A stretch of 64,000 bases of DNA from Pleurostoma richardsiae (GCA_030052745.1 JANBVO010000029.1:248001-312000), one strand, 5' to 3'. Counted from the stretch's first letter, positions 10,837 to 22,042 are shown. The notes: generated by a model from the sequence alone, not told the origin. Numbers and translations: made by a program.

Positions 10837-13800
10837 CTAGAAGAAACTGGGCTTCGTGAGCACACGGTACTCGACGTAGTCCTCTCCATCGATACTAATA
10901 ATAGTACCCTGGCTGACAAGCTTTCCCTCGAAGGGGCCGTTCCTCTTGCGCTCGTACTTGATGCCCATGTATATCTTGGCGTCCTCGGCACCGGCCTTCA
11001 AGCGATTAGCCTCCTGCGAGACCCAGACCTTGTTGAGGCGGGACAAATGATCCTGGAATAGAATCTTGTTGTCGCCAGTACGGGTGGAAGCAACATCGCG
11101 GCTGGCCTCTCGCTGATCGTTACGGGCCTGGATGGCTTCGACGCGAGCGATCTCTCGACGGGCGATATGGTTGGCGCGCTCAATGGCGTCCACGCTCGAG
11201 GGGCGGTTAGCGGCACGCAGCTCAGCCGTATCGGGCAGAGAATGACGAGCTGGCTTCGCGGCCGCGGTCTCAGAACGTCGGCTGTGACGAAGCTCGTGGT
11301 TGGAAGCGTCTCGCTTGGTGGGTGAGGGCGCAGGGGGTGAGGCGGGCAGTGGCTCATCGCGCATCTCGCGGTAAACATGGCCATGCTTTCCTTGGGCAAG
11401 GAGGGCGGCCGCGTCGGCGGCGAGCTTGTCACGAGGCTCCACCTTCTTGGCAGCGACGGCTCGAATGTGCGCCTCAGCCACAGCCTTGAGTTCCTGAGCC
11501 TGACGTTCCTCCTTTGGGAGGTCAAGCGGCTCGCCATCGTCGAGCTGGCGTTGACGGACACGAACATACTCCTTGATCTCAGGGCGCGAGAGACCCTGGA
11601 GATGCGGCTCGAAGGCTAGATCCTCGTACGCAATCCACAAGGCACCGGCACCTGTCGGGAAGTTTCCAGTAACTGGACGGCCGTCTCGGGTCTCACGGGT
11701 GACTTTGATGCGGAACATGTCATTGGCGCCGAGAATACCGTAGACAGCATGCTGATCAGGCTCTGGCTCACTGGATTTCATCCAGTAGCCCAACAGGATC
11801 CTTGTGGGCCGCGTGCCGGGAAGGCTGTCAAAGACGGCATGCGCCGTGTTCATGACTTGCTCGAGTCCGTTTGTACCATTCGCAGGGGTAGGCGGGGCGG
11901 AAGAAGCGGCGACAAGCCGACGCTTCTTGGCTTCAGGGCGGTGACTGAGCTGCGCATGCTCAGGAATCTCAACGCCATATGCGATTGGAGGTGCCGCGGC
12001 ACTATCGGGAGGAGGGTTTGCCTGGACCCGTCGAATGGCCTCGCGAACAGCAGCCTTGTCAGCCTCCTGGGCTTCCTCCTCAGTCTCGTCAGGACGAATG
12101 TTCTCGGTGCGGATCTTGACATATTCTTTGACCTGATGCTGATCGAGGTTGACAAGGTGCTCTTCAAAGACGACCCGCTCAAATGTGACCCAGCTTCCTC
12201 CAGGGCCCGGCGGGCAAGGGTTCTCCTTTCCGATTTCTCTACCATCACGAGTGCAAGACTGGATTCGGGTGCGGAGGCGGTCCCGTACATCAATGAAGCC
12301 CATAACCGCATGCTTGTCCTTAGGGTCAGGAAGTGGGGAGTCGCGCCAGTAGCCCAGGTTGACGCCCTTAACACTTCCAAGACCATGCGTGCGAGGTCTG
12401 CCTGCAGCCTTGGGGACCACCTCAGTCTCGTCACCAACAAGGCTGTTCTCGAGGCGATCTTCAGACAAATCGTGGTAGACAGACGACCGCTTACGCTTAG
12501 GATAATGAGACGTGACTGGCTGACGATCGCCAGTAAGGTCCTCCATTTCGCGGTCTTCCTGGTTAGACATTGGTCGAGGCGATGTCGGTTTGCGAGAGTT
12601 GGCGTTGATACCGACAACGATCTCGTCCTCGGGCCGCTCGTTGTTAGGCGGTGGACTGGCGCTTGACATCGGACTCGGGCTGTCAAGTGTATCAGGAGGA
12701 GGGCTCAACGCGTCATCGAACCCCTCGTCGTTGACGCTGTCGTCTTCGTCAGGAGTCTTGAGACCGTTGACCGGATGGGAGCTGAAGTTTATCGTTAGCC
12801 TCTGGAACCTTGTCTGACCTGGAACCTTCTCAAGTAATGGCCTTGTTGCCCAACGGTCCTCGGAACACAACAGGAAGCCACACGGCTAGCGGACCGTTCA
12901 AAGAAGTGAAACAAAGGCAAGGTAGACGGGGTTTTGGCTGTTGAACCTCTCGGGAATCTCTGACTGAGAGATATCGAGGTGCAAGTAGTAAGACAGCGTG
13001 CGCGGTATATAAATTGCAAGGGAGGTTGAGAGAGGTTACTTAGTCAGATTGTGGAAGAAGGGCGACCAACGCTTCTCGAGTTGCCGAACGAAGATCTCGG
13101 AGATAGATGAATTGAATACGGAGAAGTAGACTAGATCACACACAAAAGGGTGATGTCCTCCGTTAATGCCAGTGGAGATTGGCTGAAGTTGCGGAGCAGT
13201 GACTCGCAGTGGTGAGCAGCGCTCTGGTGGTGAGGGTTGAAGGACTGGGAGTGGGTGACAAAGAGGTGCAGCGGTGAAAGTTGAGGGTGGCAGGTGAAGA
13301 ATAACCAGCAGGCTGACTTGGCTTGTGCTGTTCTGAGGTGCGGAATCAAAACAGGCGAGTGCAACTGATCGAGTTTCGCAGAAGAAGCCTCAAAAGAGGA
13401 AGGAGAAGGAAAATTGTAAGCTTGCCTCTGCCCAAGCAAGAACTTGACAACTGCAGCCATAGAAGGCGAGAGCAAGCGGGAGGGCGAAATGGTTGGCCAA
13501 TCAATTGGGACCGCTCGTGGAGCGAGTCGGACTGCTGGACAAAAAAAAAGTGGGAGGAAGTTGTGATGAGAGAGTGAAGCAGGTCTCGTGAAGGACGAGG
13601 AAAATGCGGGGGAAAGAAGATTGAGGATGGCGGCGGGAAGATGCGTGCGTGATGACGACGAAGAGAATGAAGCTTGGGGGATGTGGAAAAGTTGTTTCGT
13701 CTAGCGGGAAGAGTGGTGAATGAAGTGAAGAACGCGTTAAGAAACTCCAACGAGCTCGCCGAAAGCGAAAAGTGATGATGGAATTCGAAAAAAAAAAAGG

Positions 13801-13986
13801 ACAACTTTGGAGGGGAAACTCGGGGACGAAAAGATGGCTCGTGCACACTTACTCTTCAGTTTCGGCGCGCAACTTCTCCTCTGGAACAGCGAGCGGCGAG
13901 TCAAGGGACGAAGCAGCGCCTGAAGTGGCTGCGGCTGGCGTGGCAGCAGGCGGCGTGATCTGGTGCTCTGCCTCGAATTCCTCCAT
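10837..13986 (-). CDS. Unrecognised nuclear-type protein with a tandemly repeated ~80-residue domain
   Basis: The model has exon 1 at 13853-13986 (start MEEFEAEHQI) and exon 2 at 10837-12781, giving 692 residues. The 1,071-base intron has a consensus GTAAGT donor and a CTAACGATAAACTTCAG acceptor, and the phase is kept. Residues about 188-268 and 376-452 are related copies. Each begins GYW, has a HAV(M/Y)G block, a TRDGR block, a (S/L)W(V/I) block and ends (V/I)KEYV(K/R)(I/V)R. An AT-hook-like AAGRPRTHG precedes copy one, and basic stretches (HYPKRKRSS, PEAKKRRLV) look like nuclear localisation signals. The rest is disordered and Pro/Ser-rich, with a long helical Arg/Glu-rich segment near the C-terminus. 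I do not recognise the family. A chromatin or transcription role is only inferred from composition. A further small exon inside the long intron cannot be excluded. Confidence 0.72.
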
Positions 13987-16405
13987 TGTTGACAGACACG
14001 AGTTGGGAGTCTCCAGTCCAGCAGTCTCTTTGCAAGGCCTCGTGCAGTTGACGACCAGCGGCTGAAGAGCGCGTGAAGAGCGCACGAAACAGAGGCGAAA
14101 CCCTGGATGGGCCAGGAGCAGAAAGGGAATTGATGGGATTCGATGCGGCTGGAGTTGGGATTTGATGATGGATGGATTGACTGACGGGGTTCCGTTGAGA
14201 AGAGGTTGAAGGAAGGGAGTGTGGGAGTGTGGGAGAGAGGAAGAAAGAGTTGTCGGAAGAGGCGCACTAAAAGAAGTACCACAGGGAAGGGCAGGTAGGC
14301 AGTTGGGAAAATCGAATGAGAGAGGGTGGGCGGCGTGCACAGGTGAGCGAGTTAGTAGTGAATCGGGAATACGGGTCCAACCCAAGTGGCAAGACGATTG
14401 AAATGAATGAATTTTCGGAATCAATCCAAGGGAGAGAAGGGTTTCAAGCTTAGCAGCGGTGGTACTTGCTCGACCTCAGGCACCTCAACCGAGCACGGCG
14501 GGCGCAACACCACCGCCAAAGTACATCGCAGAGGTACTTCCGCCTGACTCTGCTTTACGTGTCCTTTCTCTGTGTCACAGCATTCCCCGAATCGAGCAGC
14601 AGGTATCTCGGGTGCAGTCGCCAAAAGGAACGGCAATGGAGGCGAACGGATTACTCTGTGATTACTCCATACTTTACTACGCGTTGTATCTTCCTCGATG
14701 GCTTCTAATAAGAAATCAATAGAGTAAAAAAGCTAAGCGAGGCCATGCTTGAGCATCATTGGTGGACACGCTGATTCATGAGCGGGCTCCCCCCTGATCA
14801 TCCTTCTCCCACATCTCCATCGCACCTCAGACGCGCAGGCACATTTCGGCCAAACAAGTTAGGTCGTTTCTCTCGAGAACGACAGCTCTTTTGCGTACCT
14901 TAACTTACGATAACGCTTGTCCAGCTAAATAAGGCGCCTTCCAGGAGTTCCGTGACATTCGCTCTGCCATGATCGCGACCGCAGGACGCTATCATCGCCA
15001 AGCGAACCTTGAACTCGCTGCTTACTAGAGGCAACGCGATCGGCTTTGCCTCATCCGGATTAAGATCCTCTGCTGGCGTGTCCGTCTCGTCGGTAAAGTG
15101 CATATGTCCTTCCTGGGGGTCTGAAGGCCTCGATCGCACCCAGTTCGAGCGATCGAATCGCCGGCCTCAACAACACCGCAATCTGTAGAGAGCTTACCGG
15201 ACCGATATGAAACAGGGCGTCCTCATTGCCAGACAGGACATCGGATTTTCAGACATGTGGCCCTCGCTCCTACGTTAAATGGGTGGTGCGTTCGGTTGTG
15301 GAGCCGTGGGTTTGGCTACGATCGAAGTGGGCGGACTCGAGTGTGAGACGCCTCATTGGAGCTAAGAATGACACCGCGCGTAGCGCAGCGAGGAGGCAAT
15401 TACCAGCTCGGATGTAATTCCTGCAGATTTGACTCTTTTCGTCGTCATCCTCGATGCGTCATTGGGTTGTGCTTCTACTACGGTAGCCTGGCAAGACGGA
15501 AGGAATCATGGGGAAGCAGTCCCGGCAGTGAAAACTCAAACACCCGTAGCCCCGACAAAGATAGGCTAAAAGCTGAGGCTGTGTGACACTGCCAGGCCGT
15601 CGGCAGAGTGTCTTACGGTCGGCATTGCATAGGAGGAACAGTAGCAAGTTCAGAGCTAGGCTTGATATTGGGATAACAACTGGGTTATTCGAGATACTTG
15701 AATTGCTCTATCTCGAACGTTCTTCCCTCAAGACCAACAGGTGCCTTCTCTTCGTGAAGGTAAACAAGCTCTAGCATCATGTGATCCACAAACACACTTC
15801 CCGAGCCGTCAACAAGGCGCCGGGCTTTAGCTATGATGCCATAACATCTCGGCATTTGTTAATGTGCCTGTCTCTATCGATGACTAACTTGCGATTCGTA
15901 ATAGGCCTTCAGGACGTAACGGCCAGAGCAGCACGTGTAATGGCCAGGCTTAAACGCAGTGCAGGGGGTTTCGTGGTGAACCACAGAACCGCCCAGGCAA
16001 TCGAAAGTAGCGAGGAAGCGAGAAGCAACGCTCGTTGCCTCAAGAGTAGAAGCTCAATTCACAGGAAGAAGAACAGGCAGTTGTCTTCGCAGCACGAGAC
16101 AAACGCCCGGTGACTCACAGGTATCGTACTCCCATGACGTGCTGAGTCCATGGCCAGATGCGGAAAGTAGCATCTCCCTCAGGAAACAGAGACGAGAGGC
16201 GGCCAATCATGTTGAGGTGTCGACGTTCCTGAATAGGCAGCGTTGAGTCGTCGTCTCCGTCGACGGAATCACGGGAGCCCGCGTGCGGCGAGCGTAGTGA
16301 CCACAGCAGCCATGCCTGGGATCCTGACGTCGCGCACATCATCGTCGGTAGGCAGGTAGGTCGGCGAGCAGCCTTGAAGGCGGATGCAAGTTGCGTTGAT
16401 GTGAC
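13987..16405. other. Intergenic region, 2.4 kb, with two weak minus-strand ORF fragments
   Basis: The part near 14000-14400 is the likely promoter and leader of the repeat-domain gene. Further on, two minus-strand open stretches (about 14900-15150 and 16115-16342) read like protein (SSEFKVRLAMIASCGRDHGR; LNMIGRLSSLFPEGDATFRI) but have no convincing start, splice sites or homology. They could be remnants of a decayed gene. No mobile-element signature was seen. Confidence 0.35.
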
Positions 16406-17857
16406 TCATCGTCCCCTCCCTCTTCCCCTCCCACCACCTCTTCCCCTCCGGCCACCACGTCCTCCCCCTCGCTTGCCTCCTCTAAAGACTCGGCCAGAGT
16501 CAAATCGCTGCCAGAGAGTCTCCTCGCCGAAAGCCCCTTCGCCGAACCGCATGTAGTTGACGACGCCGTGATCGACCACCGCCACCAGCACGTTCCGGTA
16601 TCCGTACTTCAGTCGCGGGTACAGCCTCCCAGGGCCGGACCACTGGGCCTTAGGCGGGTCCCACGGTGTAGAGTCAAGGAGCGCAGTGATCTCCTCAAGA
16701 GTCGGGACTGACGACTCCTGCGCGTCAGCAACGGCAAGGTAGAAGTCGGGTGGTGGAGGTCGAGTCTTCGACCATGAAGCAGCAGAAGATTTCCACACGT
16801 AGTAATGGAGTCGGAAGGGGTCTTGGGGCTCTGGTGAGGACGATGGCTGCGGAGAAGGTTTGTGGCGAGGGACGAGGGCTAGCTGCTGGTAAATAGACTT
16901 ATAGGAACGGTACAGTCCAGGCTGGACGAGCGGCCCGTAGGGCTCATGGCGGGGTTCCCTCTCAGAGAACAATAAAGAAACCAGCCACTGCCAGAGAGGA
17001 GTCGAGAGCCGAGGAGGCAGAACTTGTGTTGGCGAAGAGAGAGCTCGGAAAACCCGGTATCCCGCCCGACTCAAGTTCGAGTAGACCTGAAACTTCCGGA
17101 GAGTCACCTTGCCTCGTTCCCCTTCGTTGCCGATGAGCAGTGAGTATGCAGCCTCCAGACTCAACGGCAGCCCAAGGCTGTACTCATCATCCTCATCCCC
17201 TGTCTGCTTGAGCTTCGTGTCCTGGTCGGCTTCAACCTCAGGGTTCTCGGTAGCAACTGGGAATATGTCTGCCAACGGACGCATGGGCCACCACAGGTCC
17301 AGACTGCCTCGCTCGACAAGAAACAGCGCTTCCTCCGGTAAGAGCCAGATTTTGTCCCACCCAGGCTGGTCCTTGGTCTGCCCCGTTATGATCCTCCCCA
17401 TTGTCTTGAACTGGCCGCTATCGGCTTCGACAACGACGACGCGCTCCCTCGTGTTGAGCTCCCACTTCTTGGGACCCTTCTTGCGCTCGTCACCGGAGGC
17501 CCTGTCGCTGGAGCCATCGTCCGCGGCACCTTCCCAGTGGTCTGGGAAGTACCAGCCCCGCAGCCAGTGTGTAGGCCGGTGTACGCGCGTGTAGCTCAGA
17601 ACATCCTCCATCACCTGGCGGCTCTGCTCTAGGGCAGCCTCCTGCGCCCTCGTGCCATGGGACTCGAAGTCTTTCTCGCCTTTACGGATCGACTGTGATG
17701 AGATGTTCTTCTTGGTAAAAGAACCGAATAGTTGGAAATCTTGCAACTCCTCCTCGAGGGTCTCTTCCACCGTCGGCAAGTCTTCCGGCGCCTGCGCGGC
17801 CGCGGTCCCAGCCGGAGGCGCTGTCGGCGCGTCGGCCTCGTCATCGTCGAAAGGCAT
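16406..17857 (-). CDS. SEN54: tRNA-splicing endonuclease subunit Sen54
   Basis: The 483-residue protein starts at MPFDDDEADAP, just downstream of an A25 leader tract. An in-frame extension further upstream reads through that tract and is unlikely to be coding. Family features include KGEKDFESHGT, then SRQVMEDVLSYTR, VVVVEADSGQFKTMGR and LLPEEALFLVERGSLDLWW followed by LSLEAAYSLL. This is the Sen54 N-terminal domain. Near the end, LKYGYRNVLVAVVDHGVVNYMRFGE is the C-terminal nuclease-like fold. Sen54 is a structural subunit of the Sen2/Sen34/Sen15/Sen54 heterotetramer that excises pre-tRNA introns. The tail is an RGG-rich run (GGKRGGGRGGRRGRGG). The gene is divergent from an intron-containing tRNA-Leu starting 264 bases away. 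Confidence 0.93.
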   Translation of the reverse strand: MPFDDDEADAPTAPPAGTAAAQAPEDLPTVEETLEEELQDFQLFGSFTKKNISSQSIRKGEKDFESHGTRAQEAALEQSRQVMEDVLSYTRVHRPTHWLRGWYFPDHWEGAADDGSSDRASGDERKKGPKKWELNTRERVVVVEADSGQFKTMGRIITGQTKDQPGWDKIWLLPEEALFLVERGSLDLWWPMRPLADIFPVATENPEVEADQDTKLKQTGDEDDEYSLGLPLSLEAAYSLLIGNEGERGKVTLRKFQVYSNLSRAGYRVFRALSSPTQVLPPRLSTPLWQWLVSLLFSEREPRHEPYGPLVQPGLYRSYKSIYQQLALVPRHKPSPQPSSSPEPQDPFRLHYYVWKSSAASWSKTRPPPPDFYLAVADAQESSVPTLEEITALLDSTPWDPPKAQWSGPGRLYPRLKYGYRNVLVAVVDHGVVNYMRFGEGAFGEETLWQRFDSGRVFRGGKRGGGRGGRRGRGGGRGRGRGR

Positions 17858-17866
17858 GCTGGCTTG

Positions 17867-17891
17867 TTTTTTTTTTTTTTTTTTTTTTTTT
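17867..17891. repeat. Homopolymer T25 (A25 in the Sen54 leader)
   Basis: A run of 25 T on the plus strand lies about 10 bases upstream of the Sen54 ATG, so the mRNA leader would carry A25. Its length is probably variable between strains. Confidence 0.9.
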
Positions 17892-18120
17892 GTGCCTTGC
17901 GATTCGAGTAATCCTCTTGGTATCGTTTGCTGTCGTGCCCGCAAAGTTTCCCGGGGACTCATCAAAGTCGACATGGGGCGATGTTCTGGAAAGTTTACTC
18001 CATACTGCGCCGTCCGACACTCCCCACATGGAACTAAGCCCCACCAAGCCCTCGCTGTCAACAAGCCACTTCGGCACGCCGCAGTCACATCAGGCGAAAA
18101 ACAGACATGAATCCCCACAT

Positions 18121-18214
18121 GGCAAGATGGCCGAGTGGTCTATGGCGCTGCGTTTAGGTATCTAAACCGCTTCCGCAGTGGGAAACCGCGTGGGTTCGAA
18201 TCCCACTCTTGTCA
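18121..18214 (+). tRNA. tRNA-Leu (anticodon UAG) with a 14-base intron
   Basis: The acceptor stem GGCAAGA/TCTTGTC closes with one G-U pair, and the discriminator base is A. The D arm contains GGCCGAGTGGTC (A box). The anticodon stem is CTGCG/CGCAG (18148-18152 with 18174-18178). The loop reads TT-TAG-G then C, with an intron at 18159-18172 directly 3' of position 37. That intron contains CTA, which pairs with the anticodon, as in eukaryotic pre-tRNAs. A long variable arm and the T arm GTGGG-TTCGAAT-CCCAC (B box) follow. This fits tRNA-Leu reading CUA/CUN. CCA is not encoded. Confidence 0.95.
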
Positions 18215-18221
18215 ACAATCA

Positions 18222-18226
18222 TTTTT
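18222..18226 (+). terminator. RNA polymerase III terminator T5
   Basis: A run of five T begins eight bases after the tRNA-Leu discriminator base, the expected Pol III stop signal. Confidence 0.75.
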
Positions 18227-18710
18227 GCCAGTTCTCGAAAAAGGAAATCGAAATTTTTGCTGGTCGTGGCTTGCTTAGATCATTCTCAGTGTCGGATAGG
18301 CATCTTCCCAGACAATTCCAACTCAAGTGTTGGCTTAGCGAGCAGTTTGACTGCATAATTCTTTCAGGAGATACATGACTCTCATCGTCGCATGAACGCA
18401 GCCGGATGGCCTCAGCATAAATAAACCCTCTCGATCTGAGCCAAAGTGCTCCTCCTTCAATCTCCAAGTTGGAAACCGCACTTGTGAATCGCCAAGATAA
18501 CCTTCTGGGAGGTTCCATTGCGATCCGTATAATTCATGACGAGGTTACCTCGTGCTCTTCTAGATTGCCGGAAAGAGAGCACGGAGAAAATTGAACGGAC
18601 AAGTTACCACAATAACCGCTATAGACAAAGCCTTTTATTACTCGCTGCTTCCGGATAGCTTCTCCTGAGGGAGCAGGCCGTAAACCTTCCCCAACAGAAC
18701 CTGCTCATGT
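18227..18710. other. Intergenic, tRNA-Leu to acidic protein gene
   Basis: The stretch holds the 3' flank of the tRNA and the 3' UTR of the next minus-strand gene. No further gene was recognised. Confidence 0.5.
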
Positions 18711-19538
18711 TTAATCAAATGTCAATATCATGCCCGGCTTCCATCTCGCCATCGTCTCCGCGCTCACGCTCATTCCCTTGTAAGTCGTCTGTTTCTCCTG
18801 GGTCCTCGGCAGCTTCAGTGGTAGGTTGTCCCACGACGATGGCTGCGGGATCTCCCCGTCTACGAGCTTCACGCCAAAGATCCAGTGGATGCCCTCCAGA
18901 GCCTCGAACTTGGCCATCTCCTCCGTACCCTCTTTGTTCCGCTCCTCGCTTGTCTCCCACGTGAGGCCTGTGATCTCCCCACTCCATGGTTCCCGAACCT
19001 CCGTGCCTTTGCCCTTCCCTGCTGAGGCCAAGTGCGTCTCCTCGGCCTCGTTGTCGTCGTCGTCTTCGTCGTCGTCTTCGTCGTCCTCGACGACGACCTG
19101 AAGGTCCAGCAGCAGCGACGGATATCCTGTCCAGCTGCGGCGTAGCCAGAGACGTGCCCCGCCCTCTGCGTCGGGTCCCTCCGCATATACGAAGTACTTG
19201 TCCTCCATTCCGCGGGGCCGGAAGCCGTTGAGAACGACGGCAAGCTGCGCCGCGGACAGCGGTACGTGCCACGCAGCGTGACTCGGCGCGAGGAAACGAT
19301 CCTTGCTACCGTCGCCGGACGTGCCCCTCTCCACGGTGTCCCCCTCGTTCTCCTTCTTCGACATCCAGGCCGACCGGATTACACGCGTCTGTGATGGCAC
19401 ACCCACCTGCCTCCCGAACATGGACCAGTGGGCGAGGGCCTTCGCCTGGTCTGGGGTGATGTCTTCAGAGGAGGAGGACAGAGCCTCGTCCATGAGGCGC
19501 GAGCGCTGGCGGAGCCAGGGGATGCGGGTGTCCTCCAT
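18711..19538 (-). CDS. Uncharacterised protein with a FxPRxMxDKxFxY...RRSWTG motif
   Basis: A 275-residue intronless protein starting at MEDTRIPWLRQRSRL. An in-frame extension upstream lacks an ATG. The central block LNGFRPRGMEDKYFVYAEG, followed by LWLRRSWTGYPSLLLDLQV, resembles a small uncharacterised protein family I have seen mainly in bacteria (MDDKWF...HRSWTG pattern). This is memory of a pattern and was not checked by search. It is interrupted by an Asp/Glu run (about 16 acidic residues, encoded by a GAC/GAG/GAT microsatellite near 19040-19095). The C-terminus has EGIHWIFGVKLVDGEIPQP. There is no signal peptide or membrane segment. The biochemical function is unknown. Confidence 0.75.
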   Translation of the reverse strand: MEDTRIPWLRQRSRLMDEALSSSSEDITPDQAKALAHWSMFGRQVGVPSQTRVIRSAWMSKKENEGDTVERGTSGDGSKDRFLAPSHAAWHVPLSAAQLAVVLNGFRPRGMEDKYFVYAEGPDAEGGARLWLRRSWTGYPSLLLDLQVVVEDDEDDDEDDDDNEAEETHLASAGKGKGTEVREPWSGEITGLTWETSEERNKEGTEEMAKFEALEGIHWIFGVKLVDGEIPQPSSWDNLPLKLPRTQEKQTTYKGMSVSAETMARWKPGMILTFD

Positions 19539-20023
19539 GTCTAGTCGAAGGGCTGGCGAGTGATGACGCCGGGACAGCACACCGCTGTAGCCAGGAGAGT
19601 ACGAGTACTCAGGACGGACCCGGCGAGTTGTATGCTATGTGTGTAATGTGAACTTCCACGCCTGACCACGATCTTATAGCACAGCGTAGGGTCCCTGTTT
19701 GCGCAAAGATATACTGCAAAAGCTTAAATGAAGGTTACCAAAAGCATGATTTCCATCCTCAGGACTCTTCTACTAAAGAAGACGAATGCATGAAGAAGAT
19801 CTGGCTCCCGTCGCCTGTCCTGCTTCACAGAGCTAAGACACCACATGCATGGTGGCTGTGGCTTGGCTTGCATGAGCTGAAGACAGTAAGAAGCGGAGCA
19901 ATTCTAGACCGCTGGCCAAAAGGGGGGGCAGCTAGACAATGGCCTAACTCATATTGCGGCTGTATCATATCAAGCTGAAAGACGGCCCTCTTTCATCTGA
20001 GGAGACTTGCGCGCAACTTCAAC
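19539..20023. other. Divergent promoter region between the acidic protein and the HET gene
   Basis: A 485-base region separates two divergent genes. Short ORFs here have no support. Nothing else was recognised. Confidence 0.5.
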
Positions 20024-22042
20024 ATGGAAGAGCTCTCAGTGAAGTGCAATGTGTGCAGGGATCTGGAAGACTACGGCTTGGTGATACCGCTGGAAAAGTT
20101 GAAAGAGAACGTTGCCGACTGTGATGGATGCGCTCTCCTAAACAATGTTGTCAAGGACCACGAAAGCATCGATTTGGTAGAGAAGTTGGAAACGTTAGTC
20201 GACTCGTCATTCTACGTTTTCTTGAGGGATAAGCGGGAGAATAGTCTTGGAGCTTTCGAGCTGTATACGCATAAAGGTACCGCACCCTCACCATAACCCG
20301 TTGCGAATTAGAGACATCTTAGAGAATGTTGACCCGAGGTAGGACAACCCACGAAATGGAAGAAAATCGGCCCAGGAAGGGAGGTCTCGGTGGACTCATC
20401 GAGCGACCAATGCATATCGCTGGCAAGGCGATGGCTGGACACTTGCAGGAAGACGCACGATTTATGTCGGAGACCAGCGGACTCACCTCTTCCAACAAGG
20501 GTGATTGACGTCGGAAGCAGTCCGGGTGACACGCCGCGCCTCTTCATCACCGAGGGAGGCATAGGGGATTACGTCGCCCTCAGCCATTGCTGGGGCGGCA
20601 GCAAACCCTTAGTGACTAAGGGCGCAACCCTCGAGGCCCATATGGAGAGACTTGACTTCACGGCATCGTCAAAGACATTTCAAGACGCAGTCAACGTAAC
20701 ACGTCGGCTCGGCATCCGCCACTTGTGGATAGACTCTCTGTGCATCATCCAGGATTCGACTGAGGACTGGGCACAAGAGGCCGGCAAGATGAGTGAAGTG
20801 TACAACAACGCGACGATGACACTCTCCGCCGACTCCGCCGCCGACTCTTCCTACGGCCTCTTTCCGAGGGAGGAAGACAGGAAGGCGCTGCAGGCGACTC
20901 GCCACATACCAGCCAAGAGCCCAAATGGCACGGAAGGGAATGTCGTATACGTCCGAAAGCACTCCAAGGACCCATTCCGGACAGGCAGCTGCGCACACGG
21001 CCAGTCGGAAGCGCTTGAGCCGCGCCTCAAGAGCCGCGGGTGGGTCTTGCAGGAGGAACTGCTGTCTCCCCGGATCCTCCATTTCCGCAAAGAGGAGCTC
21101 TCTTGGATCTGCTCCGCCTGCACGCGGTGCGAGTGCCGCATCCGGCCCGGCCTGCCGATCCCGCGGACTTTCCGCCCGGCGATGAAGCCCGCCAAGCCGT
21201 TGGAGCCGTCCTACGACGCGTTCCACCTCTACGGAGAGTGGCCGGCGACCGTGATGGACTACACGCGCCGTAACCTCAGCGTGACCTCGGACCGCCTCGC
21301 GGCGCTGTCCGGGCTGGCCGGCTGGATGGAGCGCGCAACCGGCGACGACTACTTCGTCGGTCTCTGGGGCTTCGACCTCGCCTTCGAGTTCCTCTGGTAC
21401 AGCGCGTACGATCCCAAGCAGGAGGAAGCAGCGCCGACGCCGACCCGGCTGCCTCACCCGTACGCGCCAACGTGGTCCTGGGCGTCGATTACGGGCCCGG
21501 TCGGCTACTATGGGCGCATGGGCGATGGTACTGTCGGCTCGGTGGAGCCCCTGCTCGAAGTGCTCGACCTGCGCACCGCACCGGTCGGTCCGAACAGGTT
21601 CGGACCCGTGCGCATGGGGCCGTTGCAGATCGCGGCCCGCGTGCTCCCCGTACGGTGGGAGGTCGCGACGCGCCGGTTCATCCCAGAGGTCGACCTGGTG
21701 AGCGACCTCGATCCGGAGTTCCTGCGGGTGTCGCTGGATGTCCCGGACGAGGGACCTCCAGATGACCAGGAGGCGGCGGACGAGCTGCAGTACGCGCTGG
21801 TACTGGCCGGACGGTGGAGGTCGCCAGAGGGCATAACGGTGGTGGCGGACCAGGCAGTGTGTCTGCTAGTCCGGCAACTGTCGACGGAGGAAGACCACCA
21901 GAGAGTCTTCGAATCGGTGTTGCTGTCGGCTAAGCTTATGAGCATGGCGGACACATTCTACCGGGTTGGGCTGGTCAGGAGTGCCGGCTCCATTGACGCG
22001 TGGACGACGAACGTGCGTGAGCTTGAGATTCATGTTCTGTGA
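20024..22042 (+). CDS. HET-domain (heterokaryon incompatibility) protein
   Basis: Two exons (20024-20276, 20343-22042) give 650 residues. The intron is inferred from phase and from the typical pre-HET block IGPGREVSVDSSSDQCISLA, which appears only after the join. Its donor GTACCG is weak. The Cys-rich start (CNVCRDLEDYG...CDGCALL) is common in this family. The HET domain spans about residues 150-330, with DYVALSHCWGG (160-170), LWIDSLCIIQD (212-222) and EAGKMSEVYNNATMTLSAD. Then comes LKSRGWVLQEELLSPRILHF. The C-terminus (PYAPTWSWASITGPVGYYG) is also typical. HET proteins mediate non-self recognition and related cell death in filamentous ascomycetes. The partner of this one is unknown. Confidence 0.92.

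Noticed and set aside
11749-12686. ORFs of 305 (plus) and 278 (minus) codons over the repeat-domain gene
   Set aside because: Alternative frames of the real exon. The chosen frame shows the internal domain duplication.
17858-18118. In-frame N-terminal extension of Sen54 through the poly-A leader
   Set aside because: It would encode a poly-Lys run from A25 and lacks family similarity; the inner Met matches the family start.
20669-21457. 262-codon minus-strand ORF opposite the HET gene
   Set aside because: Antisense shadow within the HET-domain coding exon.
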